Origin: Sphagnum magellanicum
Lineage: Eukaryota; Streptophyta; Sphagnopsida; Sphagnales; Sphagnaceae
Direction of reading: 5' to 3'
Length of the DNA: 64,000 bases
NCBI GenBank assembly: GCA_021904315.1
Contig: CM038907.1
Coordinates: 26,171,223 to 26,235,222 of the forward strand
Part shown: positions 20,129 through 33,384 of the stretch, in pieces
Position numbering within the stretch: the stretch's first letter is position 1
Layout: each line of letters starts with the position of its first letter
The notes under the pieces: generated by a model
What the model was told of the DNA's origin: nothing
Database searches by the model: none
The model's input: the letters and a program-made list of their open reading frames with translations, nothing else
Position numbers and translations under genes: made by a program

Positions 20129-21958
20129 ATGGGAATCAGCAAGATTTTGGTGGTTGGAGCAACCGGACACCTTGGACCATTCATCACCAAGGCGAGTGCT
20201 CAGCTAGGGCATCCCACCTTTGCTCTGGTTCGCCCAGCCACAGCAGGACCCGACTCCTCAAAGAAGGAGCTGATTGAATCATTCAAGGCTTCCGGCATAA
20301 CAATTTTGGAGGTAAATAGACTCAACCCCCAACTTTTTCTTTCTTCAATTTTATTTTATATCTTGTGAAGTTCAGGAAAGACAGGACATGGGTATGTCTG
20401 GTTAGAGAACTAACACTTTCGTGGTCCTTAATTTCTATCTGAATACTCCAACAAAATGCAGGGGGACATTCAAGACCATGAGAGTCTTGTGGCAGCATTG
20501 AAGCAAGTGGATGTTGTCATCTCAACAGTTGGTGGAGCTCAGCTACGGGATCAACTCAAACTGATTACGGCAATCAAGGAAGTGGGACACATCACAGTAT
20601 GTCTCTGGTTCATGACTTGAAACCCTTGCTGAATTTTGTAAGATGCAGGGATTGAAGTGCAGAACAAGTGAGCATTCAGAAGAATATCATGGCTGGGTTG
20701 ATTATCCTGCCCAGCAAGCATGTAATTTTGCAGCTAGACACTGCACTCATTTATGATGCCATGTTGTGCACTAAATTTTTTTACCAGATCAATATATTTC
20801 ATACTGGGATTCAAATCGTTCTTTGGAGTTCGATATATTGTCCATTTTTTTTGTGCTTGGTGCAGAGATTCCTACCTTCAGAATTTGGTAATGATCCTGA
20901 GAGAAGTGTCAGGACGAAACCTACAGATGTGGTCTTTCAGACCAAGGTAAAAATCCGCAATGCTATTAAAGAAGCAGGCATCCCATACACATTTGTGAAT
21001 AGCAACAGCTTTGCCAGCTATTTCTTGAGCTCGTTAGGGCAACGGGAGCTGACCACACCCCCAAGGGATAAACTTACCATTTTGGGTGATGGTAATGCTA
21101 AAGGTCTGTCATCAGCTCACCCTTTTGTCTGCTGCATGTACAACTCTTGCATCAAGGCTCATCATCTGAGGAATTTTGTGATGCCTGAACTAGGCTCATA
21201 GATAATACCGTAACTGCCTGTTACCTGTGGGAAATGTGTTGGAACATTTTGCAAAATCAGCCACTGGAACTTGTGTAGATCATTTTTTTTCCTTTTGGGT
21301 TTGGTTGTGACTCACCAAAGCTTGTCGGGTGAACAGCTATATTCAATTCTGAAGAAGACATTGGCACATTCACAATCAAAGCAGTGGATGATCCTCGCAC
21401 TCTCAACAAGCAGCTGCTGATTCGTCCAGAACCCAACATCAAAACCATAAATGAGGTTGTGCTGCTCTGGGAGAACAAAATTGGCCACAACCTTGAGAAG
21501 ACATATGTACCAGAGTCTGAAGTACTGAAGCAGATTGAAGGTAAAAACAAAGGATAAAAAGTCCTCTAACTGAGATGCTTGTTGGAAAACACTTCTTTTG
21601 TTTGTTGAGCACTGTAAGTATGTCTTGTCCAGACTGTTTGACAGAGTCCATGTAAATTAACTCTTGCAACCTTGATGATCTTGATCAACATAATCTTGAT
21701 AGCTCTTTACTCCCATCACAAAGTTGCAGATCAGCTCTCTGCAGTTAGGTCATCATTTTTAATGCAAATTTTCATTGTGGGGTTTGTGTGGCTGTAGAGA
21801 TACCTTTCCCAAATAACATCGGTCTTGCAATCTCTTATTCCATCCTGGTGAAGGGGGACCAGTACTTTGAGCCAGGACCCGATGATGTTGAAGCCAGTGA
21901 ACTGTACCCAGATGTCAAGTACACAACTGTTGATGAATACCTCAACAGATATTTGTAA
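20129..21958 (+). CDS. Phenylcoumaran benzylic ether reductase-like / isoflavone-reductase-like protein
   Basis: A 306-residue NADPH-dependent cytosolic-type reductase of the PIP family (pinoresinol-lariciresinol, isoflavone and phenylcoumaran benzylic ether reductases), which act in lignan, neolignan and isoflavonoid metabolism. Five exons with GT-AG borders join in frame: 20129-20311, 20462-20596, 20866-21103, 21337-21540, 21798-21958. The N terminus has the nucleotide-binding GATGHLG (residues 10-16), and Arg35 is placed to hold the NADPH phosphate. FLPSEFGND begins at residue 108, and Lys133 in FQTKVKIR matches the family's catalytic lysine. The C terminus ends ELYPDVKYTTVDEYLNRYL, as in PCBER proteins of about 308 residues. 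The ATG has A at -3 and G at +4. PCBER is the closest class by motif, but substrate is not settled by sequence. No neighbour is related. Confidence 0.95.
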
Positions 21959-24900
21959 AGCTGTCATCGAGCAGTATTTTTCATAACCATGATCCAGATA
22001 TAAAATCTGAGACAGGGTGTGTGGTGGGAAAAGAGTTTCCAGCTGATCCAACCAGCTGGATTGCCAAACTGATCTGCATGAATTCGTTTCTTCAAGCAGG
22101 CCATAGAAGGGAATCAAGATTCAAAAGTCAGATTTCAGGGAGAAAGAAATGCAGTGATCTTAATCCGGTTACTTAAATGATGGATAACAGGGTGCTGAAA
22201 TCTCTACATATCATAGTCACCATAGCTCTTTGGTTTCGTGACTTTGTTTGAAGTGTGAGACTTGACCTAGATGCTTCTGGTTTTAGTAAGGATTAGCAAA
22301 GCTGTGATCTGTTTAAACCATAAAGGCATATCGAACAGGCAGCATTAGCTATGGAGGAGGGTGTAAATCAAAAGTGTCAAGGGCACAACAACTGTTGTAA
22401 AGTTTTTATCTATAGATGTAGTATGTGATGATACTCAATGACTGTTGAATGAAGCTAGTTGGAGTACATCTGGTGTCATGGGTCTCTGACATAGCACTTG
22501 GGAGTTGTCTTGGCATCTTTGAGGAATTGCTCTTAAGAGAGGGGACTTAAAGCAACAGTATTGTCTGTAGCATTACAGTAGTGAGTTGCACATCATCCCT
22601 GTTGTTGTGGTGTGCTCTATTTATCCCTCTCTTTTGGTTGTTTGTCTGTTTTCCCTGTCTATTCAGTGAATGCAGTCATGGGTCAGTTGCACCCCATAGC
22701 CTGGTTGGTCTTATTGACCTTGTGAAATAGGTAGGTCAGTAGCTAATACTAGCTAAAGAGGTAGGTAGTAATCTCAATTATGTACTAGAGAGTGGGTTGG
22801 CTAGGGACAACACCTACTCCTAGCAAGTCCATGGGTGAGCCTGTGAGTGCACTAGAAGAAGCTGAAATTGGATCATCTGGCCTCAACCACTGCCCAGGCT
22901 AAATCAGCCACTCAAACAGATTTACCACAATTGAACATGCTTAAAAAAATTGTGTTAGAAGTTGTGACTGAACTTCACATATGGTATTTGCAACCTTTTG
23001 CCTAACCACATTCTACAGCATGCCATCAACCTAGTCTCAGCACTCTTGTGCAAACTAGCTGCATGGCCTGCTACAGCCTGTATAGCCAATTTCAAGGTAG
23101 CAAAGACACAGTCCAAAATAGTGTCACCAAGAGATGGATACCGATACTTGGGTACGACTTCTTCCCCTGTTTCAATTTCCATGTTTTTCTTTCTCTCTTT
23201 TACATATATTCTTGGTAACTATAGAATGTCAAATATGGTATTAGAGCATACTAAGTAATAATTAAAATTAAGAGCTTATGATTGATTATTAACTATTATT
23301 AGAGCATATGAAGTACTTAGAGATTAAGAATGTAGATTTGATATTGAAACTGTATAAGTTTCATGGACCAAAATATTGTAGTATAAATCAAGCAGATGTT
23401 GGTAAATTTTATGTTATAAGCTGATAAACATGAGGGGGAAGATGACAACACATTTTGTTGTTTTTTCAACAGGAAAAATTGGAAGTTTTATTTTTCTAGA
23501 ACAAATTCTAGTGCTTTTTCTATTTTTTGGGGAAATTTAGCTGTTTTGAGTAATAATTAAAATAAAAACCCCTGATGATAACCATTCATCTCTTCAAGAT
23601 AGAAATATATAGAAAACTTAGAGGGTTCTAGACTTTCAGATTGCACCATGTCTTTTCAAAAGGAAAGAATATGGGAGTTAATCACCAGGGGAACTGGCTA
23701 TTTGGGGTGTGGAAAATGGGGTGCAAGGGTGTGCGAGTGCATGGGCGCATAAGTTAAGGTAAGGGTTAAATAATTTTCACCACATTTATTGAGTGGTTTA
23801 ACAATTTTTTATACCTTTATCAACTAAGCGACAATAGGGCAAATGATCTGACACCTAAGTGGCACATGACATGGTACACTTTCCATGTGGCAAAATGACA
23901 TGGCAAATCTTACCCATGGAAAAAACCACAAACCAACAACAAGAGATAAAATAGAAAATGTTCCATAAAGTTCCCCCAAAAAAAAACTTACAATTCACAA
24001 TAGTAGATAATACCTAGTGAATAAACATTCTTCAAAAAGAGTGATTGAATTTTTTTCTTTGGAACAACATGAAACCTATATCAATGAACATGCATACGTA
24101 AACATGCAATTTACAAACAAACAAGCCTATTCGACACCCTCCACCCTTGTGTGTATACACATAGGGTTGGCAATTGTTCCTTTGATTGGTTAATTCCAAA
24201 ATTTCAGTGGCAGCTTTTGGATGTATGAAGACAAGTGATTGTGTTAATGGAATTTTTTTAATAGTTACAATAATGGTATGGGTACACTATTGTTCCTCTA
24301 TGTTTGTCTCCATTGTTTTCCATAGTGAAAATCCCTTTTTATGGGGTCATTCTCAAGTTGAAATTTGCCAATAGATAAAACATTGTAGGCCCCAACTTGA
24401 AAAGCTACCTACATGCTAACTTCCCCCCAAAAAAACATTTTCTCTCAAAACTTTGCCAAAAAAAACTACCCACCAAAGCCTTGGTAGCTATCAAATATTT
24501 TCTTTCTAGGTGAAGTTTTGCATTTTTTATTACCTAGTGTTGATCTGGTACTTTACCTTGGAGTCAATTTCATCATTAAATAATCTTCAAAATAATTATG
24601 AAATGAATTGCCATTGGCAATATGAAGCTAAGGTGTGGAAAACCATCATAGTACATAGCATTAGAGCATCTCCTATATGTGATCATGTACAATAAAATTA
24701 AATGACAAAAAGTTAAAGCATGTCATGTAGATCAGGATAAGAGTTTTGGCCCAACAAATTAGTATAGCATGAAAACATTATACACAATACCTATTACAAT
24801 ACAAACGTATTGTATAGACAAATGTAATTTAAGAATGGATGAATGGCATTCATACATTTAGACATCATTCATCTATTCATGGATGAATTCATGCTTCTTA

Positions 24901-27900
24901 TCATTGATGAATTGCAATTCAACTAAAAGGATGTAAAGAATATGAATGCATATCATGCAAAATCCATAGATAAATAACAATGTTAATCAAAACAACACAT
25001 TTACAATATACTTACATCATTGTTTTTTAAACAATTGTGATCCATTCACATAATCTTTGAACATTTTTCAACAATATACAAAGTGCTTCATACAAGACTT
25101 TAATTTCACATCTTTTCGCATTGAATTTAGTTTGAAATTTTTTCTCTTAAACAAAAACTTCAACCCAAGAAATTGGCAACAATACACAAACCTTTTATCC
25201 TTTCCCACATTTCACATGTCTCAATATCATAGCATTCCCATAAAGGGGTAGGGGCCATTATTTTGAGAACATGAACATGTTGTTTTATCTCCATTTTATT
25301 TTTTCATCTTAACCCATAAGTGTGACTTGACCAAAATAGTCTCACTAGCCCATACAACCTTTTTTTTAAATTGTGCAAAACATCCAAATTTGGAAAATCC
25401 AAGAGTTATAGATGACTTCAGGCCATATCCTTGGGTGTAAAGAAAATGGAATTTGGTTGAAACATGGTAAATCCTAACCATTGAAAATGAATTTTTTTGG
25501 TCTTGGGCAGTATTGACAATTCCATATTTTTGGAGATTTTCATCCTATTATCATTCTTTTGATGATGGAAAATTTTCATGGGTAGATAAAAAGCATCCAT
25601 ATGAAATGGATGAAAAAAAACTACCCAAAAGGGCTTTGGATGAGGAAGAAACGAATGATAAAAAAATGCATAGAAAGTGCATCCACACACAATGAAGCAA
25701 AGACACTTTTTGTGCCAAACTAGTTTGATGACCCAGCATTTTTCCAATTCTGATTGTTCTATAACATGGGTAGATTAAAAAAAATTTGGAAATTGGAGTC
25801 GTTAGATCTACCTAAGCTTGAAAAATAGTGCAAGAATGTGGCTTGAAAAATGTGAATAGGGTGGGCAACAAAGCAATTGACAGTTTATTTTTCTAGAAAT
25901 TGTCACTAGCAACTATCTATTTTTCTTTTGCTTCTAGGACAGTGGGCAACATAGCCTTTTTCTTTAAATTGACATTTCATATGTCCCCATACCATGACAT
26001 ACCACCAAGGCAAGGGGATAGGGCTGAGGTTAATTTGTCCAATCCCCCATTTATTTTCTCCTTCCTTGTCTTCAATTTTTGGTGAATGTAGGGGGCAAAG
26101 GAGGACAATCCATTGTTTCAAAAGTGTTTTTCAATGAAATTTTTTTTAAATGTAATGTACGTACATTGGCAATAATCCCAAAAAAAAAAAAAAAAAAACC
26201 CAATTATTTTTATATTTTGGATCCAAAAGTATACAAATTTAAGTATATCATACATTTTGTTACATGGTAGAACCCAATAAAGATATATGAAAATATTTAA
26301 TTATAGAATTTTTTCATTAAAAAACCAAATGCAACCAGATTGTTAATCATTTTGAAAGTAGTTCAAACCAATTTTAAGCCCCCAAAAAAACTATGCTTCT
26401 TCGTTTTATATTAGAGCATGCAATGAAACATGTTTAATGATATAATTTATGATCTCTCCAATATGGATTAATTTCAACCATATAAATTAATGAGTACTAG
26501 GTTTGGTATTATTAATAATAACATGTAGATGAATGTAACATTGGAACAAATGAATGATGTTTGATAATTGTGGATGAATTTCATTCATTCACATTTGTCG
26601 ACATTCATCCATGTTCATATACATTTGAATTCACATTCTTCATTAATTGCTGCTATACATGCATGAGAAATATACATGTTTTGTACATACATTCTTTTCA
26701 ATGGATGTTCTAATTAATCTTGTATTTTTCATTCCTTGCAACATTGAATGTTTCCATGGTAAACCCCAGTGCACTCTATGAAAGCACACGCCGAAAAGAT
26801 AACCTTGGCATTTTATATTTGGGAGGCAAAAAAGAAACAAATGTTGCAAAAAAAACCGAAAACCCTAATCCAGCTGCCGTGTTCCAGACCTCAAGCATCC
26901 AAGATCTTGTTCCTTGGATCCCTTCTACCTACAACCCAGATCTCGACAAATGAAATCTTGAGAACAACACGTAACTCAAGGGCTTCATGATTTAACAATT
27001 TGAGGAAAAAAAAGGTTTGGTTTTCACAATATGGTCTTCATTGGTTTGAAAACTATGGGGTCGATTTTGAAGGCAGGTATCATGTAATGTGATACCTACG
27101 AATTCTTAGTTTCAGAACCAAACAAAAAACCAGCCAGTTGACTATGCAAGGGATTCAATAACTGCACAACACTAGTATAGAGAAAGCTTGAGTTTTTATT
27201 GAAAGAAGTTTTGGGGATTGATTTGAGGGCTATTCCAAGCTACCAGGCAGGGGATTAAAAAGAAAAAGGAAATCAATGGTGGATGAAATTGTGTTGATGG
27301 ATTAATTTCACCACAAAAAATTGAAAATTTCCTCAGTGGATGAAATCATGGGAAATTTGACCATGCAGATAATAGCATAAATTAACCATATCACATGGAT
27401 GGTACTACATTGGTGAATGTAAGTTTACATGGAGGGAATTCACCACATTGAAGGGATTAGCCATATGGACAAAATCTAGCAACATTTAAATTTACATTCA
27501 TGTATGAAAGTGACCCCACCCATGCAATTGAATTTCAGACAGATCACCAATAATGTATGTTTGATCAATTTTATTAACTAACTTAGCTTCATCCATCTAA
27601 AAAGTTTCATTGATATGGTAAAATTCATAAATACAGTTAATTGCATGTGCTCTTTAATGTCTCATTCAATTGATCATGTCTCTCCTATGTCATTATTATC
27701 ATCTAAGTTATCAATTTCACCCACAATTCATCCATGTCCTTAATACAGCATATGTCATCCATTCCATCCATATTGGTTTGATCTTCTTGATGTCATCAGG
27801 TTCATCCATGTCATTACTCTCATATGAGTCACAATGAGAACAAATTTCATTGATGTATACTTATTTTCATTTCATTCATATGGCCATATCATTTCTCATT

Positions 27901-27959
27901 TGTGTAGAGGACTTTCAAAATGATATATTTTATCATTTTCAGCGATTTCGTGAGTTCCA
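21959..27959. other. Long intergenic region, no gene recognised
   Basis: The first 400-500 bp are probably the 3' untranslated region of the reductase gene. The rest is AT-rich with short open frames lacking domains. Clusters of ATTCATC/GATGAAT words at 24835-24925 and 26525-26645 form weak palindromes and recur near 43010-43140, so they may be remnants of a small element. An A18 run lies at about 26181-26198. Confidence 0.5.
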
Positions 27960-28190
27960 TTCCCATATCTTTGTTTTCATTCACATGATGAATTTCATCT
28001 ATGTCATCAACTTCATCTTCATTTAATGTTTCATTCGAATGGTAAATCACCTCCACATTATCAATTTCATCCATTTGTAGAGTCTGAGACATGTCATTAA
28101 TTTTGGTCACTTCAATTTCATTCACTTGTAGAGTTTCAGATTTGTCTTCAATGTTATGGAAATCAATTTCATCCACTTGTACAGTTTGAA
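27960..28190 (-). repeat. 51-bp minisatellite with open minus-strand frame
   Basis: AATTTCATYCAYTTGTA anchors recur at about 28063, 28114 and 28165, exactly 51 bp apart, with a weaker unit at about 28008. Because 51 is a multiple of three, the minus strand (28176 down to 27889) stays open and encodes an acidic repeat containing ETLQVNEIEV and QTLQMDEIDN. No start context, splice structure or domain supports a gene, though a decayed exon is possible. Confidence 0.65.
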
Positions 28191-29292
28191 ATGTGTCTCT
28201 TCAATATGGACATGATCCAATTTACGAACATCGTACATGTGATCCAATTCCACAAGAAATTTATTATTATTTTCAAAAATTTCCATCTTGGACAATGGAG
28301 GATGGAATAACATGCATTGTTACACTAGTCTCTTTTACTTATTAATTAGTACAATTTCAGATACATCATGGTCAGTGTTGAAGAGGTCCTGGAAATGACA
28401 CTACCTTCACTGTTCTCTGGGATTGGCTTTGAGTCCTTCCACAGTTTAGGTGGAAGGCAAAGAAAGCATTTGAATCATTGGGGATACCCATTGTAAGTGA
28501 CTATTTCTCGAGGAAAAGCTCAACAAACCCTAAAGAAAAACCCTAATACTACCTTCTGAAAATTACAATACAATGTTTACGAAACCTTCCCATGGCCCAG
28601 ACCTTTCATGGCTGACATTGGTGCACAAACCCCTTTCTTTTGTATTCTGAGAGAGACAGAAATGATACGTGATTTATTTGGTGCAGGTAGTCCTCACAGA
28701 CATGTCTGTTTCACTGAGTCCTCTATCTCTAAGAGAGCGCCCAGGTCAATACACTTTCCGTGCAGGTTGGAACTCACCTAACCATTAACCACTACATAAG
28801 AGAACTATCCCCAATGCTGGCCAACTGATTGCCACTTCTCAGGCCTCTTTGTTTCACACTATGATCAAAACTGTTCATTCATGAACTGATGATGATTCTT
28901 GTCCCTCTCATTTTGTTTTACAGTAATATGTGCACTGACAAGCTGAACATCTGCAGAATCCAACAGGGAATGTAATATGGAAGATATACAGACACTGACA
29001 CACAACCAAACAGGGTTTTGTTACCTCAAGTTTCAGAAAACCCTAGAATATGATGTCAGCAACTTCCGTTGACACAACTTGGTGTACCAAAAACTTTATA
29101 GAAACAATAGAAATATCAAAAGGTCTAAAAGCCACATCCGAGCCATTGTCTTTCTGGTTAACCAACAGGGGTTGACATTATATCATGGACATCATTACCT
29201 ATATGGAGCATTTGGTAGACCATGAGTCAGCCATGTGCACTAGATCTATTGTGGCAGACTTGCCCGATTCTGTAACAAATCTAGATAGTCTT
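28191..29292. other. Intergenic / 3' flank of the Ran gene
   Basis: No gene is seen. The bases nearest 29292 are the 3' untranslated region of the minus-strand Ran gene. Exact polyadenylation site not determinable. Confidence 0.5.
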
Positions 29293-31708
29293 CTAGCTCT
29301 CAAATGCCTCTTCATCATCATCAGGCAGAGGTTGTTCAGCAGCTCGAGCCAGTTCTGCCTCATATCTACAACACAGTCCAGAAATGTGCTGCATTTAGAA
29401 GAAGTTCAAAAGCAAAGAATATCACAGTCAACAAGAACACTAATCCAACCCAAAAAATGAGTGCGGCTACAGTAAAAATGCATATAGCATTAGATCATGG
29501 GCAATTGAAAAGAACTTACTGTTGCTGGGTAGCAATATCAACTTGCACTTCTGGCGGGGCTAGGGCAGGAGACTCCACAAAATGCAGGTTTGCATCCCTG
29601 CATGCGCCAGACAGCTCTGTGGTAAGAATCTACTGGCATATAAAATGAACAGTTATGCAACAGAAAAGAAGACAAAACTGTTAGGCAAAATCTAAAAATC
29701 CATTCTCCTTGCAAAAAGAGCCACTAATCACATATACAGCAGTAAGTGCTTAAGTTAACACATGCAAATATGCAACAAACTGTGACATAGACAGTCAGAA
29801 TTGGCTAGGTAAAGGGGACATACCCAGCAAGCTTCCTCGCAAGATACAGGAATGGTTTCTCAAAATTGTAGTTACTCTTAGCTGAAATCTCATAGTACTG
29901 CAGGTTTTTCTTCCTGTGAAATGTGACCTGTTTGGCTTTCACCTGCCTGTTCTTCACATCAACCTTGTTTCCACACAATACTATTGGAATGTTCTCACAT
30001 ACCCTGCATGCATAAGACAAGGACATGACTTAGAAGTGTGCTTAGATGAGGACAACTTCTTGCAACAGCAAGTGCTTGCAGCCAGATTTGCTCACCTTGA
30101 GAGGTCACGATGCCAGGTTGGAACATTCTTGTAAGTCAACCTTGCAGTCACATCGAACATGATAATGGCACACTGTCCATGAATGCTGTACAGAGATAAC
30201 AACTTGTGTAAAGTCAGCCTCAAACCAGATCACAAAACTGTGTCATCTCTCAACTACTGCACATATATGAACACAAATACAAACGAAATAAATTGCATCG
30301 GGAAAAAACCTTACTAGTAGCCGTCACGAAGACCTCCAAATTTCTCTTGGCCGGCTGTGTCCCAGCAGTAAAATCGGATTGGTCCACAGTTGGTAAAGAA
30401 GTCAAGAGGATGGACTTCAACACCGATGGTGGCTGCATACAACACAAAGCAGCATGAGTATCCTTGCCTTAACCATTGTTTCCTACATCAACCACAGGAT
30501 GCTGCTTACTTCAAACAGAGGGTGGATTGGTAATAAACAACTTGTCACATACTCAGCAAGGCTGCTCCCCTCATCAATGCACTACTAAATCGCTCACCAA
30601 ACAACCAACAACACTAATCATTTTCTGGACTTACGTTCATACTTCTTTTCGAATTCACCCGTCAAATGCCGTTTCACAAATGTCGTCTTGCCTGCAAAAG
30701 CCAACAAGCTCTTTTAGCCCTCCCCTGTGAACATTTGCAATCCATGATGGATTGAAGGCTCTGGAAACTGAAATTCCATGCTGATGATCAGAAGCAACAA
30801 AGACACAAGATAGCAATCCAAAAGGGGTTTAAAACAAAAGATTCGCTATGAGAAGATATCAGCCAGCACATACCAAACCCTAGGATGTGTGCAGGAAGGA
30901 AGCAGAGAAGATCCAAACAAAAGAATTATACCTGTGCCTCCATCTCCAACGATGACAAGCTTGAAGCTTGGGCAGTTATCTGGAGTTACCTGCCCTGGCA
31001 AAGCCTTCAGGGAAAAATAAAAAAAAGTGAATCACGCATTTGGTTAGACGAGAATCTGTGAAGTTGCAGTATCAAAAGACGCAGTGGAATCCAAAGAGAA
31101 AACGACGCTGCTGCATGCAAGGCGACTTATCGACGAGAAATCGAACACAAAAACTGAAGAAAGCACAGCCGACACAAAACATCAGCAGGAGAATTGAAGA
31201 CCGAGAAGAGCGTGCAGCAAAAAAAACAAAAAAACTGAAACAACAAACAAATCAGCAGCATAGGGACCCAAAAAAAACTGCGAAATTCCGTGGATCGCGA
31301 AGTTGAAATTCAAGCGCTGTAATCCACAGAACACAAGAACGGCTACGATAGTCGCATTCGCACTGACAAAAGACTGATCGAGACACGCACAATGTTCTCC
31401 ACACGACATACCTAAACACAATCTAAGTATTACGGCAACTACATCAACGACGACATCGGATTGCATCAAATCCGCAAACCACCAGGAATGGAGACAGAAA
31501 GGGAGGGGAAAAAGAAGAGGCATACTCCAACAGTGCTCAAACGAGAAAAAGAAAACAAAAACAAAAACGTGCAGAGGGAGAGAGTGAGAGGTAGGAGAAG
31601 TTTATCAATAAGCTACTACTACCGCCATAGCTTTTCGCTACCGATTCCAATATTACACAAAAGAAAGAAAGAAAGGAGAAGAAGAAGAAGAAGACGATTA
31701 GGTACCAT
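29293..31708 (-). CDS. RAN: GTP-binding nuclear protein Ran
   Basis: A 223-residue Ran small GTPase, which drives nuclear import and export and helps spindle and nuclear envelope assembly. Eight coding exons on the minus strand join in frame with GT-AG borders: 31708-31706, 31004-30932, 30691-30635, 30432-30315, 30185-30096, 30003-29824, 29597-29520, 29365-29293. G1 is GDGGTGKT (residues 21-28), the switch I threonine is Thr46, G3 is DTAGQE (69-74), G4 is NKVD (126-129) and G5 is SAK (154-156). The C terminus has the acidic tail [10 protein letters not shown] and no prenylation cysteine, as expected for Ran. Exon 1 codes only the initiator ATG and is followed by a 701-nt intron. Plant Ran is usually 221 residues; two extra residues are accounted for near the N terminus (NC at 11-12) and at the tail. 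Confidence 0.96.
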
Positions 31709-32030
31709 GCTCGATAAATGTTTTGTGTTGCACTGAATTTCCTTCCACTCCTGTCGCACAGCAGACACACGAGAAGCAGCAAAGGAGCAAAACAGAAGGA
31801 ACGACGACAGATTGATTTGCACGCTTGGTCGTCAATCGACCTGCGTCCAAGAAGCAGCAAACAGGGCAACGCCGCTACAGCAGCAGGAGCAGCGAAAGAA
31901 GAAGAAGAAGAAGAAGGGAGAAATGGGAAGTGAAAGGGTGGGACGGCTCAAGTAGCGGCGCCACGTTGCGCTTCTTCTTCGTAATATTGACGCTATCTTT
32001 TGAATCGATGATACTTACAACATCCATTTG
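31709..32030 (-). promoter_or_regulatory. Leader and proximal promoter of Ran
   Basis: Read on the minus strand this region carries a CTT repeat (31898-31916), and another lies just inside the intron donor (31675-31693). Such pyrimidine-rich CTT tracts are common around plant transcription starts and leaders. The sequence before the ATG (GAGCATGG) has A at -3 and G at +4. I see no convincing TATA box. Confidence 0.5.
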
Positions 32031-32390
32031 AAAGCTTAAGTTACGTAGTGCTATCCATCTCCTTCATGCCCCCACATCCATCCAATGTGGGTGAGAGTTC
32101 GCTTTTATTGAAATGAACAAACAACAAACAAACCCCCACATACAAACCCTAAATGTGAAGTAGGAGGTAGGCGGGAGGTACCACTTGAAAGCTAAGTAGC
32201 TAGTGCCCCATTTGTTGATGATGCCCACATCCATCCAATGTGTGTGACAGTTTCATCTAATTGAAAACGATCCAACAAAGCAACAAATAACCCACCGCCC
32301 AAAACAAAACCCAAAGTGGGGAGTAGGAGGGACGGGGGTTAGGTACCATTTCAAAACCTAAGTAGTGAGTGCCCCATTTTATGATGCTGC
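32031..32390. repeat. Short tandem duplication, unit about 160 bp
   Basis: GAAAGCTTAAGTTACGTAGTG at 32030, GAAAGCTAAGTAGCTAGTG at 32187 and AAAACCTAAGTAGTGAGTG at 32353 head successive units. These contain CCCACATCCATCCAATGTG and AACAAACAACAAA blocks. There are two full units and one partial, moderately diverged, next to the Ran promoter. Confidence 0.75.
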
Positions 32391-32789
32391 CCCATCCATC
32401 TCCTTCATTTGTAGGGTAAAGCCCTAGGACAGGTGCTTTAGGGGGAATAAGGGACCTTGAGGCGAGAGCCAAGGGAGTCCCAAATTTCCATAAAGCTCCC
32501 ATCTATGTATGGGCTTTACAAGTAGTGTTCCCGACCCATTGAAGCACATAGCTATAGTGTTCTCCCTTGTTGATTCACACCATTCCAATGTTGTTCTCCA
32601 CCATTGAGTCACACATCACAACTTGTGGAACTCGCAGAAGCACAACTTGTGGAACCAGTAAACGAAGCAGACCACTACAAATGCCCACATGAACTTTGAG
32701 GGTGTCAGTGCACATGTCCAGCAAGGTGCCCCCACATGATTGTGCTGCAAGGTTGGAGCAAGGAAGGTCAGCAGAATAAGTTAAACTAA

Positions 32790-33384
32790 GGGCCACTTTA
32801 GACAAGGGTCCGGGGACCAAAGGCCCAGGGACCAATTTGAAGCAAATTGAACCTTGAATTGGACCCTTCTTCACATTTAGAAAAACAATTCTTTTTTAAG
32901 GTACAATGAGTGTGTCTAAAGGCTTGGGGTCCAATTTGAGAGTCCAATATCAAAAATGTGTGATAGACATGTGAGAGGATTAGGTTAACATCTGATATTT
33001 TTTCTCTTTTTCTTCCTTTTTTTTAATGGGTTTTTTAATTTTCTGTTTTCACTTCCATTTCGTGCATTTGGGAAGGGTTGAAAATACCTCACAGAATTTG
33101 AGCAACAAGTTTTTTTTTTAAATGAAAAAAAAAAAGCTGAAAACAAAGAAATGAGCAACTTTGGACCCTAGCTTACACTTTAGTTCTCCAAACCATGAGC
33201 TCTCCTTGAAGCTATTTTTTTTGGTCTGGACCGACTGGTTTCCCTCCAAAATGATGCCATGTAGGCTACATCACAATTTGACTTGTCTTGGTCCTGGACC
33301 CTTGTCTAAAGGCCTTGGGACCAATGTCAAGCTCTTGACCAATAAGAATGCTTGATTTCATTGGACCCTTGTCTGAAGTGGCCC
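32790..33384. mobile_element. Harbinger/Tourist-like MITE, TSD TAA
   Basis: A 595-bp non-coding element bounded by 22-bp terminal inverted repeats: GGGCCACTTTAGACAAGGG plus TCC on the left, and the same with one change (Thy to Cyt at the tenth base) on the right. TAA occurs on both sides, at 32787-32789 and 33385-33387. A 3-bp TAA duplication with a GGG-starting inverted repeat is the signature of the PIF/Harbinger superfamily. Second copies of the CTTGTCTAAAGGCC motif lie inside at about 33301-33314. It needs a transposase from elsewhere. Confidence 0.88.

Noticed and set aside
25418-25747. 109-codon minus-strand frame
   Set aside because: Low-complexity, Phe-rich translation of AT-rich DNA, with no domain and no splice context.
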